64,000 nt of DNA from Deinococcus soli (ex Cha et al. 2016). Its GTDB lineage: Bacteria; Deinococcota; Deinococci; Deinococcales; Deinococcaceae. A model generated the notes under the pieces. The model was not told the origin of the DNA. It saw nothing but the letters and a program-made list of their open reading frames with translations, and did not search any database. The DNA is taken from positions 930,001-994,000 of the forward strand of contig NZ_CP011389.1 in assembly GCF_001007995.1 (NCBI RefSeq). The letters are read 5' to 3'. Of the stretch, positions 1 through 9,226 are shown in pieces. The position numbers were made by a program, and so were the translations under genes. Each line of letters begins with the position of its first letter. Position 1 is the stretch's first letter.

Positions 1-529
1 AGTGGGCGATCCGGACGTTCCCGGCATGCAGGGTCGCCGCGTCGTACACCGCGCCGGGAGCCACGTCCGAGCTGCGCCAGTTGAGGTATTTCAGGGTGTA
101 CAGCCCCCCGCAGGGCGGCAGGCCCCGCGCGGCACTCAGGTGCCGGAACAGGCCCTCCAGCGCGTGGGGAAAGTCCGGCACCTCGTGGAACCGGTCCGGG
201 TGGACGGGCACGGCGTCCCAGCGGTACAGGTGCATCAGGATCGCGGCGGCCGACAGCAGCGCGTCCTGTTCGTCCGGGGTCAGGGCGTCGGCCTGCCGGG
301 TCAGGTCGGCGGGCCAGCCGGACGCGGCCTCGCGGATCAGGGGGCGCACCCCGCCCGCCCCGTAGGCGGCGGCCAGGGCGGAAATTAGGCTGGTCAGCGC
401 CGCGAACGGCCCGGGAAGGGTCAGGACTGGCGCGCGGGACGGCAGGAAGCCCGTGCGGCGCAGCGGCGCGGCGGCCGCGAGCAGGCGCGCGGGGCCGGGG
501 CGTGGAGACGCGGGCGTGACGTGAGGCAA
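1..529 (-). CDS. Putative indoleamine dioxygenase/PrnB-like protein (3' end beyond window)
   Basis: This open frame runs off the left edge, so only the first 176 residues are visible. The start is taken as TTG at 529 because GGAGG lies 8 nt upstream and no ATG or GTG fits. The visible part is rich in Ala and Leu and probably helical. A segment near residues 139-155 (LPPCGGLYTLKYLNWR) recalls the pattern 'rPPvLtYasyvLxNW' of the indoleamine 2,3-dioxygenase/PrnB heme-dioxygenase superfamily. That family cleaves or rearranges indole rings using heme. The haem-ligand histidine region lies outside the window, so the family call is tentative. A TACAGT -10-like hexamer near 631-636 on this strand could drive it with a leader of about 100 nt. 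Confidence 0.5.
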   Translation of the reverse strand, partial: MPHVTPASPRPGPARLLAAAAPLRRTGFLPSRAPVLTLPGPFAALTSLISALAAAYGAGGVRPLIREAASGWPADLTRQADALTPDEQDALLSAAAILMHLYRWDAVPVHPDRFHEVPDFPHALEGLFRHLSAARGLPPCGGLYTLKYLNWRSSDVAPGAVYDAATLHAGNVRIAH

Positions 530-735
530 GGGAGGGTCCTCCAGTAGAGCGGGCGAGATGAGCGGGAGGTCCGGCCCCGGACGGTGGGCAGGCGGGGGCA
601 GTCAGGGACCGAGGGTCGCCCGTGTGGTCACTGTAGGAAGTTCGCGCGCGCGGCGAGGCGTAGGTGGGGCAGCGCCCCCCGGAGCGTGAAGATCCACCCC
701 CGTTCTCCCCAGAGCGGGCGCCGGGCCAGACCGGG

Positions 736-1545
736 TCAGGGGAGGCGCAGGTCGTGCCCGGTGGGGCGCGAGTCCCCGTGCCGGTCGTGGGCCCACAGGG
801 CCGCGCGCAGGCAGGCCAGGGCGCCGGGCAGGTCGTGCGGGCCCGCCACGCCGACGCTGGCGCCGCTCAGGGCCGGGTGCGTGCCCACGCGGATGAACGT
901 GCCCGCGTGGGGGAGCATCGCGGCGTCCGCCGGGCCGTCCCCAGCGGCCACCACGCGCGCCCGGGGCACGCCGAGCCGCGCGGTCAGCTCACGCAGCGCC
1001 GCGCCCTTGGCCGCCCCCCGGTGGATCAGCACCAGCCGGGTGTCCCGCTCGCGGATCAGCTCGGTGCCGCCCAGCACCGACCAGTCCTGCGCCAGGGCGT
1101 CCAGCCGGGCGGGCGTGTCGCCCCGCACGACCTTCAGCACCTCGCGCGCCTGCGGCCAGGACGTCTCGAATGCCGGGTGTGGGCCGCGCACGATCCCGCC
1201 CGGGTCGGCCGTGACGAGCAGGGTCTTGCCCACCCGCCGGTCGGACAGGCGAATGGCCTTGATGGCGGCGCCGACCGTCGCGTCCGGCAGGGGCCACGAC
1301 CACAGGGGCTGCCCGGCCTGTTCAGCCCAGGCGCCGTAGCAGCGGGTGACGGTGTGCAGCGGCCAGTCCCGCAGCTCGGGGGGCACGCGGCCCCGCGCGG
1401 TCAGCAGGGCCAGATGCGCGCCCGCACCGGCCCAGGCGTGCAGTTCGCCGCTCAGGTCGGGTGGCACCTCGCCCTGCGGACCGAGGAGGGTGCCGTCCAG
1501 GTCCAGGGCAAGCAGCGCGCCGGGCGCGACGTCGGTCGGGGTCAT
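736..1545 (-). CDS. HAD-superfamily (Cof-like) phosphatase
   Basis: A 269-residue HAD hydrolase, predicted to dephosphorylate small phosphorylated metabolites in the cytoplasm. Motif I is LALDLDGTLL near residues 12-21 with both aspartates. Motif II is LLTARGR near 45-51, and motif IV is GDGPADAAML near the C-terminus. The late motif IV after a large insertion is typical of Cof-type (class IIB cap) enzymes. The ATG at 1545 is preferred over the longer frame because TACTGT (1552-1557, minus strand) lies six bases before it, a leaderless promoter. The gene is downstream of rplS on the same strand, but a strong hairpin (1602-1634) separates them, so it is probably transcribed on its own. The substrate cannot be told from the sequence. 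Confidence 0.85.
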   Translation of the reverse strand: MTPTDVAPGALLALDLDGTLLGPQGEVPPDLSGELHAWAGAGAHLALLTARGRVPPELRDWPLHTVTRCYGAWAEQAGQPLWSWPLPDATVGAAIKAIRLSDRRVGKTLLVTADPGGIVRGPHPAFETSWPQAREVLKVVRGDTPARLDALAQDWSVLGGTELIRERDTRLVLIHRGAAKGAALRELTARLGVPRARVVAAGDGPADAAMLPHAGTFIRVGTHPALSGASVGVAGPHDLPGALACLRAALWAHDRHGDSRPTGHDLRLP

Positions 1546-1601
1546 GCCTGCACAGTAGCGGCTGGCCAGCCAGGGCGAGGGCTCATCCCGGCGCAACAGG
1601 A

Positions 1602-1634
1602 AGCGCGCCGCCCCGGGACTGGGGGCGGCGCGCT
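1602..1634 (-). terminator. rplS terminator hairpin
   Basis: Perfect 13-bp GC-rich stem (1602-1614 with 1622-1634) and a 7-nt loop, starting 11 nt after the rplS stop. The T-richness after it is weak (TTCCTGTTG on the minus strand). Confidence 0.7.
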
Positions 1635-1644
1635 CGGGCGGGGG

Positions 1645-2070
<426 letters not shown>

Positions 2071-2206
2071 GGTTTGCTCCTTCGGGCAGCGGACCGTCCC
2101 ACCGTCCCACTGTCTGCGGGCAGAGACGTTCGTGCTCCTGATGAACTGGTCGACTGGGCAGACGACCAAACTTTAGAAGTATACGGGCCGCCCCCGCCGG
2201 GGGCAA
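2071..2206 (-). promoter_or_regulatory. rplS promoter and ~100-nt leader
   Basis: On the minus strand TTGCCC (2201-2206) and TATACT (2178-2183) are separated by exactly 17 bp, a strong housekeeping promoter. Transcription should start near 2171, leaving a leader of about 100 nt before the ATG at 2070. Leaders of ribosomal-protein genes often carry autoregulatory structures; none is proven here. Confidence 0.75.
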
Positions 2207-2258
2207 GTGCGGCGCCGGTCACGTTCGGTACCCCGCGGCACGCGGCAGTCTGGTCGGC

Positions 2259-3041
2259 ATGACGGCAATCGAAGATGCCTCCCAGCAGGTCGCGCAGGTG
2301 CGCGAAGCGTCCCTGAAGCAGCGCCGCCGCGTGGCGGAGGTCCGCGCCCGTGAGCACGTCGGGGCGGCCGGGTGGGCGCAGACCAGCGCGCTGGACGCGA
2401 TCATCCGTGCGGGCCGGGAAGGTCTGGCCGCCACGGACGCGCTGCGTGAGGTGGTGCAGGTCACAACCCAGCAGCTGCGCGCCCTGCCCTTCGGCGCGGG
2501 TGGCGAGGCCCGCTCGGCGCAGGAGGAGGCGCTGCGGCACATCCTGGAAAGCGGCGAGGCGCAGATCACGGCGGCCCGCGCGCTGGACGAACTGGTCTGC
2601 ACGGCGCTGGACGAGGTGGCCCGCACGCCGGTCAGCGAGGTGAATGTCCGCCGTCTGGAAGGCATTCACGCGCGCGTGCGCGAGCAGGTGCAGGCGCTGG
2701 GCACCCTGATGCAGGCCGCGCAGGTGCAGGCCGACACGCTGGAACAGGTGGCGCAGCTTGAGCGCGTGAGCGCCGAGTACCATGACCGGGTCGCCACCCT
2801 GGGGCGCCTGAGTGCCGAGCAGGAGGCGCAGGTGCTGGGCGACGCGGGCGAGCAGCTCGTGGGTCGACTGGCGGAACTGGACGAGGCCGCGCCGCAGCAG
2901 GTGGACGCCCTGACCCGCATCGGTGAGGCGGTCGCGGAGAAACTCACCGAGACGGGCGCAGCCCCCTCGCAGCAGGCGCAGGCGCTGGAGGACCTCGCGC
3001 ACCTCATGGAGGAGAAGGCCGGGGAGCTCCGCAACGGCTGA
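2259..3041 (+). CDS. Unknown all-helical, coiled-coil-like protein
   Basis: A 260-residue protein with no signal peptide, no membrane segment and a single cysteine. Almost all of it is Ala/Glu/Gln/Leu/Arg with heptad-like spacing (for example LMQAAQVQADTLEQVAQLE), so it should be a long helical bundle or coiled coil. It resembles the signalling part of chemoreceptors or apolipoprotein-like proteins only in composition; the chemoreceptor hairpin motif is absent. The ATG at 2259 is the first in frame. Upstream, CAGTCT sits 7 nt before it, a weak version of the leaderless -10. It is divergent from rplS. No function can be assigned. Confidence 0.7.
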   Translation: MTAIEDASQQVAQVREASLKQRRRVAEVRAREHVGAAGWAQTSALDAIIRAGREGLAATDALREVVQVTTQQLRALPFGAGGEARSAQEEALRHILESGEAQITAARALDELVCTALDEVARTPVSEVNVRRLEGIHARVREQVQALGTLMQAAQVQADTLEQVAQLERVSAEYHDRVATLGRLSAEQEAQVLGDAGEQLVGRLAELDEAAPQQVDALTRIGEAVAEKLTETGAAPSQQAQALEDLAHLMEEKAGELRNG

Positions 3042-3104
3042 CGGGGCGCGTGATCCGGGGAGGGCCGAGCCGCCCTCCCCGGTCTGCTGTCGGTGTTCTC
3101 AACA

Positions 3105-3199
3105 GAATGCAGCGGTATTGAGGAAGCCCTTCAATACCGCTGCATCGAGCAGAGCGAGCACCTGAGAGGGACTGCGGGCGGAACTGGACACCGCTGTCA
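3105..3199 (-). repeat. Small interspersed repeat family A, copy 1
   Basis: Read on the minus strand it begins ACAGCGGTGTCCAGTTCCGC, shares the CTCG(C)..CTGCTCG core with the copies at 10200 and 15778, and ends with a perfect 13-bp hairpin (3109-3121 with 3131-3143, 9-nt loop). Its start overlaps the stop codon of the adjacent acetyltransferase. Confidence 0.75.
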
Positions 3200-3724
3200 G
3201 GTGGGCGTGGGCACCCAGAAGCGCAGGATGGGTTTGGGGTGGTCCGGCACCACGAACTGGCCTTCCAGCACGCCGCCGTTCTTCTCGATGGTGCGGCGCG
3301 AGCCGGTGTTGTCCGCGTCGCAGGTCACGAGGGCCGACTCGATGCCCAGTTCCCGGGCGCGGCGCAGCGATCCGGCGAGGATGCGGGTGGCGTGCCCCTG
3401 GCGGCGGGCGCCGGGGCGGACCTCGTAGCCGATGTGACCGCCGAATTCGCGCAGGCGGGCGTTCAGGGTGTGGCGGATGCTGGCGCGGCCCAGGTACGTG
3501 CTCCCGTCCACGAGCCACAGGGGCTCGGAGTGCACGAAGCCCTCGGGGAGGGCGTGGCCGGGTTCGAAGCGGCGCAGGTGGGCCAGGAAGGCCGGGAAGT
3601 CGCGTTCCATGTCGGTCACGTCGAAGCTGAGGGTGTCGCCCAGGCCGCTGCCGGTGGCCTGCGCCTCGCGCACGGCGTCCAGGAAGCTCGCCTTGAACTG
3701 TTCATCGGGGGGCACCAGGTCCAT
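3197..3724 (-). CDS. GNAT-family N-acetyltransferase
   Basis: A 175-residue GNAT acetyltransferase that should use acetyl-CoA on an unknown amine. The acetyl-CoA pyrophosphate loop is visible as RRQGHA at residues 107-112, after the beta-strand HIGYEVRP. The following helix (ILAGSLRRARELG) and the strand/turn CDADNTGSRRTIEKNGG (motif B, 'N..S....EK.GF') are also typical. The N-terminal 60 residues resemble GNATs of the RimJ type that act on small molecules. The start ATG at 3724 has TAGGGT (3730-3735, minus strand) five bases upstream, pointing to a leaderless message. The stop codon lies inside the end of repeat A copy 1. Confidence 0.88.
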   Translation of the reverse strand: MDLVPPDEQFKASFLDAVREAQATGSGLGDTLSFDVTDMERDFPAFLAHLRRFEPGHALPEGFVHSEPLWLVDGSTYLGRASIRHTLNARLREFGGHIGYEVRPGARRQGHATRILAGSLRRARELGIESALVTCDADNTGSRRTIEKNGGVLEGQFVVPDHPKPILRFWVPTPT

Positions 3725-3880
3725 ACCTCACCCTAGGGCGCGGCCCGGGGTCTGCCCTGAGCCAGATGGCGCAGCGCCCACCCATGGCGTCCGGGCCGTA
3801 CGGACGGGCTCGACCAGCGCGGGGCGCAGGATTCACCACGCAGCGTGGTCAATACCGGGCAGACTCCCGCCCAGGGCACG

Positions 3881-3908
3881 TTAAAAGGCCCCGGCGCGGA
3901 CGTACAAT
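3881..3908 (+). promoter_or_regulatory. lipBA promoter, leaderless
   Basis: TACAAT at 3903-3908 is 6 nt before the lipB ATG; TTAAAA at 3881-3886 is a fair -35 at 16-bp spacing. Confidence 0.65.
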
Positions 3909-3914
3909 CGCCGC

Positions 3915-4634
3915 ATGACCGCCTCCCCCTTCGCCGTCCGGGATCTCGGCGTGACGCCGTACCGGGACGCCTGGGACCTCCAGAAAACCCTGCACGCGCA
4001 GGTGGCCGCCGGGGACGCCCCGCCCACCCTCCTGCTCGTGGAACACCCGCCCGTCCTCACGCTGGGCCGCAAGGCGCGCGAGGGCACCAACATCATCGTC
4101 ACCCGCGACTACCTGAAGGCGCAGGGCATCGAGGTGCTGGAGGTCGAACGCGGCGGGGACGTCACGTACCACGGCCCCGGCCAGCTCGTTGCGTACGCCA
4201 TCTTCCCCGTCGGCCGCCGGGTCGCGGACTTCCTGCGCCTGCTCGAACAGGCGACCATCACGGCCCTGCACGACCTGGGCCTGGAGGACGCCCGGCCCAA
4301 CCCCGGCTACGCCGGCGTGTACGTCACCGAGCGGGACGTGAACGGCCTGACGTACGATCAGAAGATCGCGTCGTTCGGCGTCGCGGTGCAGCGGCACGTG
4401 GCCCTGCACGGCCTCGCCCTGAACGTGACCGCGAACCTGCAGCACTTCGACCTGATCGTCCCGTGCGGCCTGACGCAGACGCACATGACCAGCGTGCAGC
4501 GTGAGTACGACCTGCGCGGCCTGAACAGAGCGGCCAGCATGCAGACAGCCAAAGACGCCCTGACGCGCGCCTTCCACACCACCTTTGCCCAGTACGACTG
4601 GACGCTGCCCACCCCCGCGGCAGCCGGGAGCTGA
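3915..4634 (+). CDS. lipB: Octanoyltransferase (lipoate biosynthesis)
   Basis: LipB transfers octanoate from acyl carrier protein to the lipoyl domains of the 2-oxoacid dehydrogenase complexes, the first step of lipoate synthesis. The protein is 239 residues, the usual size. The signature [12 protein letters not shown] is at residues 79-90, the catalytic cysteine is C184 in IVPCGLT, and the catalytic lysine is K150 in QKIASFGV. The start ATG has TACAAT six bases upstream, so the message should be leaderless. lipA follows after 4 bp in the same operon and performs the next step. Confidence 0.96.
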   Translation: MTASPFAVRDLGVTPYRDAWDLQKTLHAQVAAGDAPPTLLLVEHPPVLTLGRKAREGTNIIVTRDYLKAQGIEVLEVERGGDVTYHGPGQLVAYAIFPVGRRVADFLRLLEQATITALHDLGLEDARPNPGYAGVYVTERDVNGLTYDQKIASFGVAVQRHVALHGLALNVTANLQHFDLIVPCGLTQTHMTSVQREYDLRGLNRAASMQTAKDALTRAFHTTFAQYDWTLPTPAAAGS

Positions 4635-4638
4635 ACCC

Positions 4639-5628
<990 letters not shown>

Positions 5629-5641
5629 CCCTCAGAACACA

Positions 5642-5675
5642 CATAGGGACCGGGCGTTCAATCCCGGTCCCTATG
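5642..5675 (+). terminator. Perfect 13-bp hairpin after lipA
   Basis: Stem 5642-5654 with 5663-5675, 8-nt loop. No T-run follows. The 3' arm contains the first four bases of TATGCT (5672-5677), the -10 of the next gene, so the structure could end lipBA transcription and also mark the next promoter. Confidence 0.65.
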
Positions 5676-5683
5676 CTGTATGC

Positions 5684-6379
5684 ATGCCCTCCACAAGCAT
5701 GAGCGTGAGCCGCCTGGAACTGCTGAAGTTCATGAACTCCGGCGATCTGGACGCCAACGGGCACCACACCGGCATGACGGGGTTGATCGGCGAGCCGCTG
5801 GCGGTCGGGCTGATCCTTCACCACCTGCGCCAGACCAACCCGGGCGCGGCCCTGATCAGCACGAAAGTCACGACCGGGGCGAAGAAAGGCCCCAGACTCG
5901 ACGCCTGGATTGACGACGGTCAGGGAAAGCTATACCAGACCGAGATCAAGATGTGGGGTGGTAACGCCATCGGCGGCGTCTATCTCGCGCCGGACACGTC
6001 TCACGAGCAGCTCCGCGAGATCGGCCAGCGACAGTGGCACCGGTGGATCTGGGATCAGGAGAACACGAGGTTTCAGGAAGCACTCGTGCAGAAGGTCCTG
6101 ACACCCATGCTTCCACCATCTGAACTCGACAAAGCTTCCTATACCGTCGAACCTCTTCTGTGCCTGTGGTGGCTCGTTCACCCCGACGACACGGACACCA
6201 GCTGGACCACCGTGCCGCTAACACCCACCCCTGAGTTTCCCTTCCCGCAGGTTCACGTCTTCTCGCTGACCCGGTATCTGATGGACCTGGAAGAAGACGT
6301 GCTGCACCTCGAACTGCCCCTTCTTGAACAGCGTTTTGCGTGGCTGGACCGCATCTTCCCCGACCCTCCCGCCCTGTAA
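5684..6379 (+). CDS. Orphan protein with a PD-(D/E)XK nuclease-like signature
   Basis: A 231-residue cytoplasmic protein I cannot name. Residues 71-89 show RLDAWID...LYQTEIKMW, that is D73, then E87-x-K89 thirteen residues later, with E37 in the earlier helix GEPLAVGLILHHL. This E...D...ExK spacing fits the PD-(D/E)XK restriction-endonuclease fold, so DNA or RNA cleavage is possible but only inferred. The C-terminal half is rich in Trp and aromatic residues (RQWHRWIWDQE, LLCLWWLVHP). The gene is visibly poorer in GC than its neighbours, which suggests transfer. ATG 5684 has TATGCT six bases upstream (leaderless). No methyltransferase or toxin/antitoxin partner is adjacent. Confidence 0.6.
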   Translation: MPSTSMSVSRLELLKFMNSGDLDANGHHTGMTGLIGEPLAVGLILHHLRQTNPGAALISTKVTTGAKKGPRLDAWIDDGQGKLYQTEIKMWGGNAIGGVYLAPDTSHEQLREIGQRQWHRWIWDQENTRFQEALVQKVLTPMLPPSELDKASYTVEPLLCLWWLVHPDDTDTSWTTVPLTPTPEFPFPQVHVFSLTRYLMDLEEDVLHLELPLLEQRFAWLDRIFPDPPAL

Positions 6380-6426
6380 TGCCTCCGTAACAGGCGGCGC
6401 CGACCCTGTGGGCAGGAGGTTTCACC

Positions 6427-7284
6427 ATGACCACTGCCCTGCTCGTGAAGGACGCCATGCACGCCCGCGCGGTCACGCTTTCGCCCCACAGCTCCCTGAC
6501 GGACGCCGTGGTCACCATGCAGGAACTGCGCGTCAAGCGCCTGCCGGTGGTGCAGGACAGCCGCGTGGTGGGGATCGTCACGGACGGCGAGGTGCGCCGC
6601 GCGCTGCCCACCCTGAGCGAGGGCCTGACGCCGTGGGCCTTCACGGACCGCGTGGGGCGCGTGCGGGCGCGGGACATCATGCGCCACCCGGTCCTGACGG
6701 TCACGCCCGACGCGGCCCTGACGGCGGCGCTGCGGCTGATGCTGGACCGGCGCGTGGGCGGCCTGCCCGTCGTGGATGACGACGGGGAACTGCGCGGCAT
6801 GCTGACCCTGACGGACGTCCTGCGGGCCGAGGGCCGCGCCGCGCGGCTCCACTGGGGCGCAGTGGACCAGCACATGACCAAGGGCGTCGTGACCGTCACG
6901 CCCGGCACGCCCGCCAGCGAGGCCGCCGCTACGCTGAAGGTCACGCGCCTGCACGTCCTGCCCGTCGTGCAGGGCACCCAGCTGCGCGGCGTGCTGCACG
7001 AGAAGGACCTCACGGCTGCCGTGGACCGCGCCGGGGCCACGCACGGGCCCACCGTCCTGGCCGATCAGTTCTTCCTGAGTGGTCTCACGGCCGCCGACCT
7101 GATGCGCCCCCCCACCGGGTACGTCACCGAGAGCGTTCCCATGCGCGACGCACTGACCCGCATGCTGGACCTGGACGTGCACGGCCTGCCGGTCATCACC
7201 CAGGACGGGGACCTGCTGGGCGTCGTGACGATCAGTGACGTGATCCGCACCGTGCTGGGCGAACACGCGGACGCGCACGCCTGA
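6427..7284 (+). CDS. Four-CBS-domain protein
   Basis: A 285-residue stand-alone CBS protein with four CBS motifs in tandem (roughly residues 5-65, 78-135, 142-200 and 222-283), which should form two Bateman modules. Each repeat has the 'M...v.tv.p...l.dA...m...r...lPVvd..g.l.Givt..D' pattern, for example VGGLPVVDDDGELRGMLTLTD. Such proteins bind adenosine nucleotides or SAM and regulate partner proteins; no catalytic domain is fused here, so the partner is unknown. ATG 6427 follows AGGAGG by 7 nt. It ends at the hairpin 7309-7329. Confidence 0.9.
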   Translation: MTTALLVKDAMHARAVTLSPHSSLTDAVVTMQELRVKRLPVVQDSRVVGIVTDGEVRRALPTLSEGLTPWAFTDRVGRVRARDIMRHPVLTVTPDAALTAALRLMLDRRVGGLPVVDDDGELRGMLTLTDVLRAEGRAARLHWGAVDQHMTKGVVTVTPGTPASEAAATLKVTRLHVLPVVQGTQLRGVLHEKDLTAAVDRAGATHGPTVLADQFFLSGLTAADLMRPPTGYVTESVPMRDALTRMLDLDVHGLPVITQDGDLLGVVTISDVIRTVLGEHADAHA

Positions 7285-7308
7285 CCTGCCCGACCCCCAC
7301 AACGAAAG

Positions 7309-7329
7309 AACCCCGTCACTGACGGGGTT
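7309..7329. terminator. Bidirectional terminator between CBS gene and tRNA-Ile
   Basis: Stem AACCCCGTC/GACGGGGTT with a 3-nt loop, followed by TTCTCTTCTTT on plus and CTTTCG on minus. It can serve the CBS gene and the converging tRNA. Confidence 0.8.
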
Positions 7330-7338
7330 TCTCTTCTT

Positions 7339-7415
<77 letters not shown>

Positions 7416-7459
7416 GCACCTGTTGTTGTCTGCGCTGTCCTCTCGGGCAGGCGGGCATA

Positions 7460-7488
7460 AATGTATCAGGGGGTCTTCACCCTGTCAA
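7460..7488 (-). promoter_or_regulatory. tRNA-Ile promoter
   Basis: On the minus strand TTGACA (7483-7488), 17 bp, TACATT (7460-7465). The -35 matches consensus. The tRNA-Ala gene at 49.5 kb has the same -10 and spacing. Confidence 0.8.
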
Positions 7489-7509
7489 CACCTGTTGCCG
7501 CCGGGTGCC

Positions 7510-8640
7510 TCAGCGGGGCCAGAGGGTGGCGGGGCCGCCGGGGGTGATGGTGGCGTGCGTGTCCAGTGCGTAGCGGTCGGTCATGCCGCTGAGGTAGTCG
7601 CAGGCGGCGCGCGGCTGGCCTTCGCTGGCGGCCAGGGCGCGGTAGGTGGGCGGGAGCATGCTGGGGCGGTTCATCAGGGCGTGGTACAGGCTCTGGAGGA
7701 CCTGGGTGGCCTGTTCGACCTGCATCTCGACCCGCCAGTGACGGTAGAGGTGCTCGCGCAGGAACGTGCCGGTGTCGCGCAGCAGGGCGCGCATGTCGGG
7801 GCTGTACGTGATGAGGCGGGTGGGCTGCGCGCGGACCTCGGCGGGGGTGGTGACGCCGCTCGCCAAGACGGCGGCGTGGCTGGCGTGCGTGAGGTCCTTG
7901 ATCAGCCAGCCGAGGAGCTGGCGGTGCAGGGTGCGGCGGCCCTGTTCGCTCAGGTCGTGGCCGTGCACGCCGGCGCGGCGGGTAAGTTCGGCCCACAGGG
8001 GTAGGTCGGCCAGCTGCGCGGGGGTAATCAGGCCGCTGCGCAGGCCGTCGTCGAGGTCGTGCGCGGTGTACGCCAGGGCGTCGGCGGCGTCCACGAGCTG
8101 TGCTTCCAGGCTGGGTTGGCCCAGGCCCGCGCGGTGGTGTTTGTTCAGGCCGTCCAGGGTGTCGTGGGTGAGGTTCAGGCCCGGGTACTCGCTCTTGGGG
8201 TGTTCGAGCAGCGTGACGATGCGCCGCGCCTGGAGGTTGTGGTTGAAGCCGCCCTCGTCTGAAAGAAGCTGGTTCAGGACGCGTTCCCCGGCGTGCCCGA
8301 ACGGGGGGTGTCCGAGGTCATGGGCCAGGGCGATGGTCTCGGAGAGCGTCTCGTTCAGGCCGAGGCTCAGGGCGACGCTGCGGGCGACCTGCTGGACCTC
8401 CAGGGTGTGGGTCAGGCGGGTGCGGTAGTGGTCCCCGGCGGCCGAGAGGAACACCTGCGTCTTGGCTTCCAGGCGGCGGAAGGCGGTGGTGTGCAGCACC
8501 CGGTCGCGGTCCTTCTGGAAGGCGGTGCGGGTCTCGCTTTCGTCTTCTGCGTGTTCGCGTCCGCCGTGGTCGCGGCTGAGGGTGGCGTAGGGGGCCAGCG
8601 TGGCGGCCTCGCGCGCTTCCAGGTCCGGGCGGGTGAACAT
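7510..8640 (-). CDS. dGTPase-like dNTP triphosphohydrolase
   Basis: A 376-residue HD-superfamily enzyme that hydrolyses dNTPs to nucleoside plus triphosphate and so trims the nucleotide pool. Metal-binding residues visible are H78 in RLTHTLE, H107-D108 in LAHDLGHPPFGH, and a later D in VDAADALAYTAHDLDD. The conserved start RDRVLHTTAFRRLEAKTQVF is typical of this family. The start ATG 8640 has TAGACT (8647-8652) six bases upstream, giving a leaderless message. It is divergent from the Nudix gene, and the two -10 elements are only 31 bp apart. The substrate preference (dGTP or other) is not visible. Confidence 0.92.
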   Translation of the reverse strand: MFTRPDLEAREAATLAPYATLSRDHGGREHAEDESETRTAFQKDRDRVLHTTAFRRLEAKTQVFLSAAGDHYRTRLTHTLEVQQVARSVALSLGLNETLSETIALAHDLGHPPFGHAGERVLNQLLSDEGGFNHNLQARRIVTLLEHPKSEYPGLNLTHDTLDGLNKHHRAGLGQPSLEAQLVDAADALAYTAHDLDDGLRSGLITPAQLADLPLWAELTRRAGVHGHDLSEQGRRTLHRQLLGWLIKDLTHASHAAVLASGVTTPAEVRAQPTRLITYSPDMRALLRDTGTFLREHLYRHWRVEMQVEQATQVLQSLYHALMNRPSMLPPTYRALAASEGQPRAACDYLSGMTDRYALDTHATITPGGPATLWPR

Positions 8641-8698
8641 GGGCGCAGTCTATGACCGCGTGGGGATGTGGGGGCGGGTGCATTACAGTTGCCGGAAG

Positions 8699-9226
8699 AT
8701 GACCGGCGAGACGACGGGTGAGACGAGGGTGGTGTATGACGGGCGGATCGTGCGCCTGGAACTCCTGGACGGCAAGTGGGAGGTGGTGCGGCACGCGGAC
8801 GCGGTGGCGATCCTGGCCCTGAACGACGCTGGGGAGATGCTGCTGGTCCGCCAGGAGCGCCGCGCGGTGGGGGCGTTCACGGTGGAGGCGCCGGCCGGGC
8901 TGATCGATCCGGGCGAGACGCCCGAGCAGGCGGCGCGGCGCGAGTTGCAGGAGGAGGCGGGCCTGGACGGCGACGTGACGCTGTTCACGCGCTTCTACGC
9001 CAGCCCTGGGTTCTGCGACGAGTTCCTGTACGTGTTCGAGGCGACGAACCTCCGGGAGAGCAAACTGCCGCACGACGAGGACGAGGAGGGGATTGAGGTG
9101 CTGTGGCTGCCGCCCGCTCGGGTCCTGGCGGGGCTGCGGGACGGGACGCTGATAGGGAGTGCGTCCACGGTCGCGGCGGCCCTGCACGCGGCGCAGCTGC
9201 TGGTGCTGCGCGGGGCGGGAGCGTGA
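8699..9226 (+). CDS. Nudix hydrolase, ADP-ribose pyrophosphatase-like
   Basis: A 175-residue Nudix protein. The complete Nudix box is at residues 67-89 (start GLIDPGETPEQAARRE, then LQEEAGL), which binds Mg2+ for pyrophosphate hydrolysis. The preceding EAPAGLIDPGE and the proline-containing YASPGFCDE region about 16 residues after the box point to ADP-ribose pyrophosphatases rather than MutT. It probably removes ADP-ribose, releasing AMP and ribose 5-phosphate. The ATG 8699 has TACAGT nine bases upstream. Its stop codon overlaps the GTG start of ribF, so the two are translated together. Confidence 0.9.
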   Translation: MTGETTGETRVVYDGRIVRLELLDGKWEVVRHADAVAILALNDAGEMLLVRQERRAVGAFTVEAPAGLIDPGETPEQAARRELQEEAGLDGDVTLFTRFYASPGFCDEFLYVFEATNLRESKLPHDEDEEGIEVLWLPPARVLAGLRDGTLIGSASTVAAALHAAQLLVLRGAGA

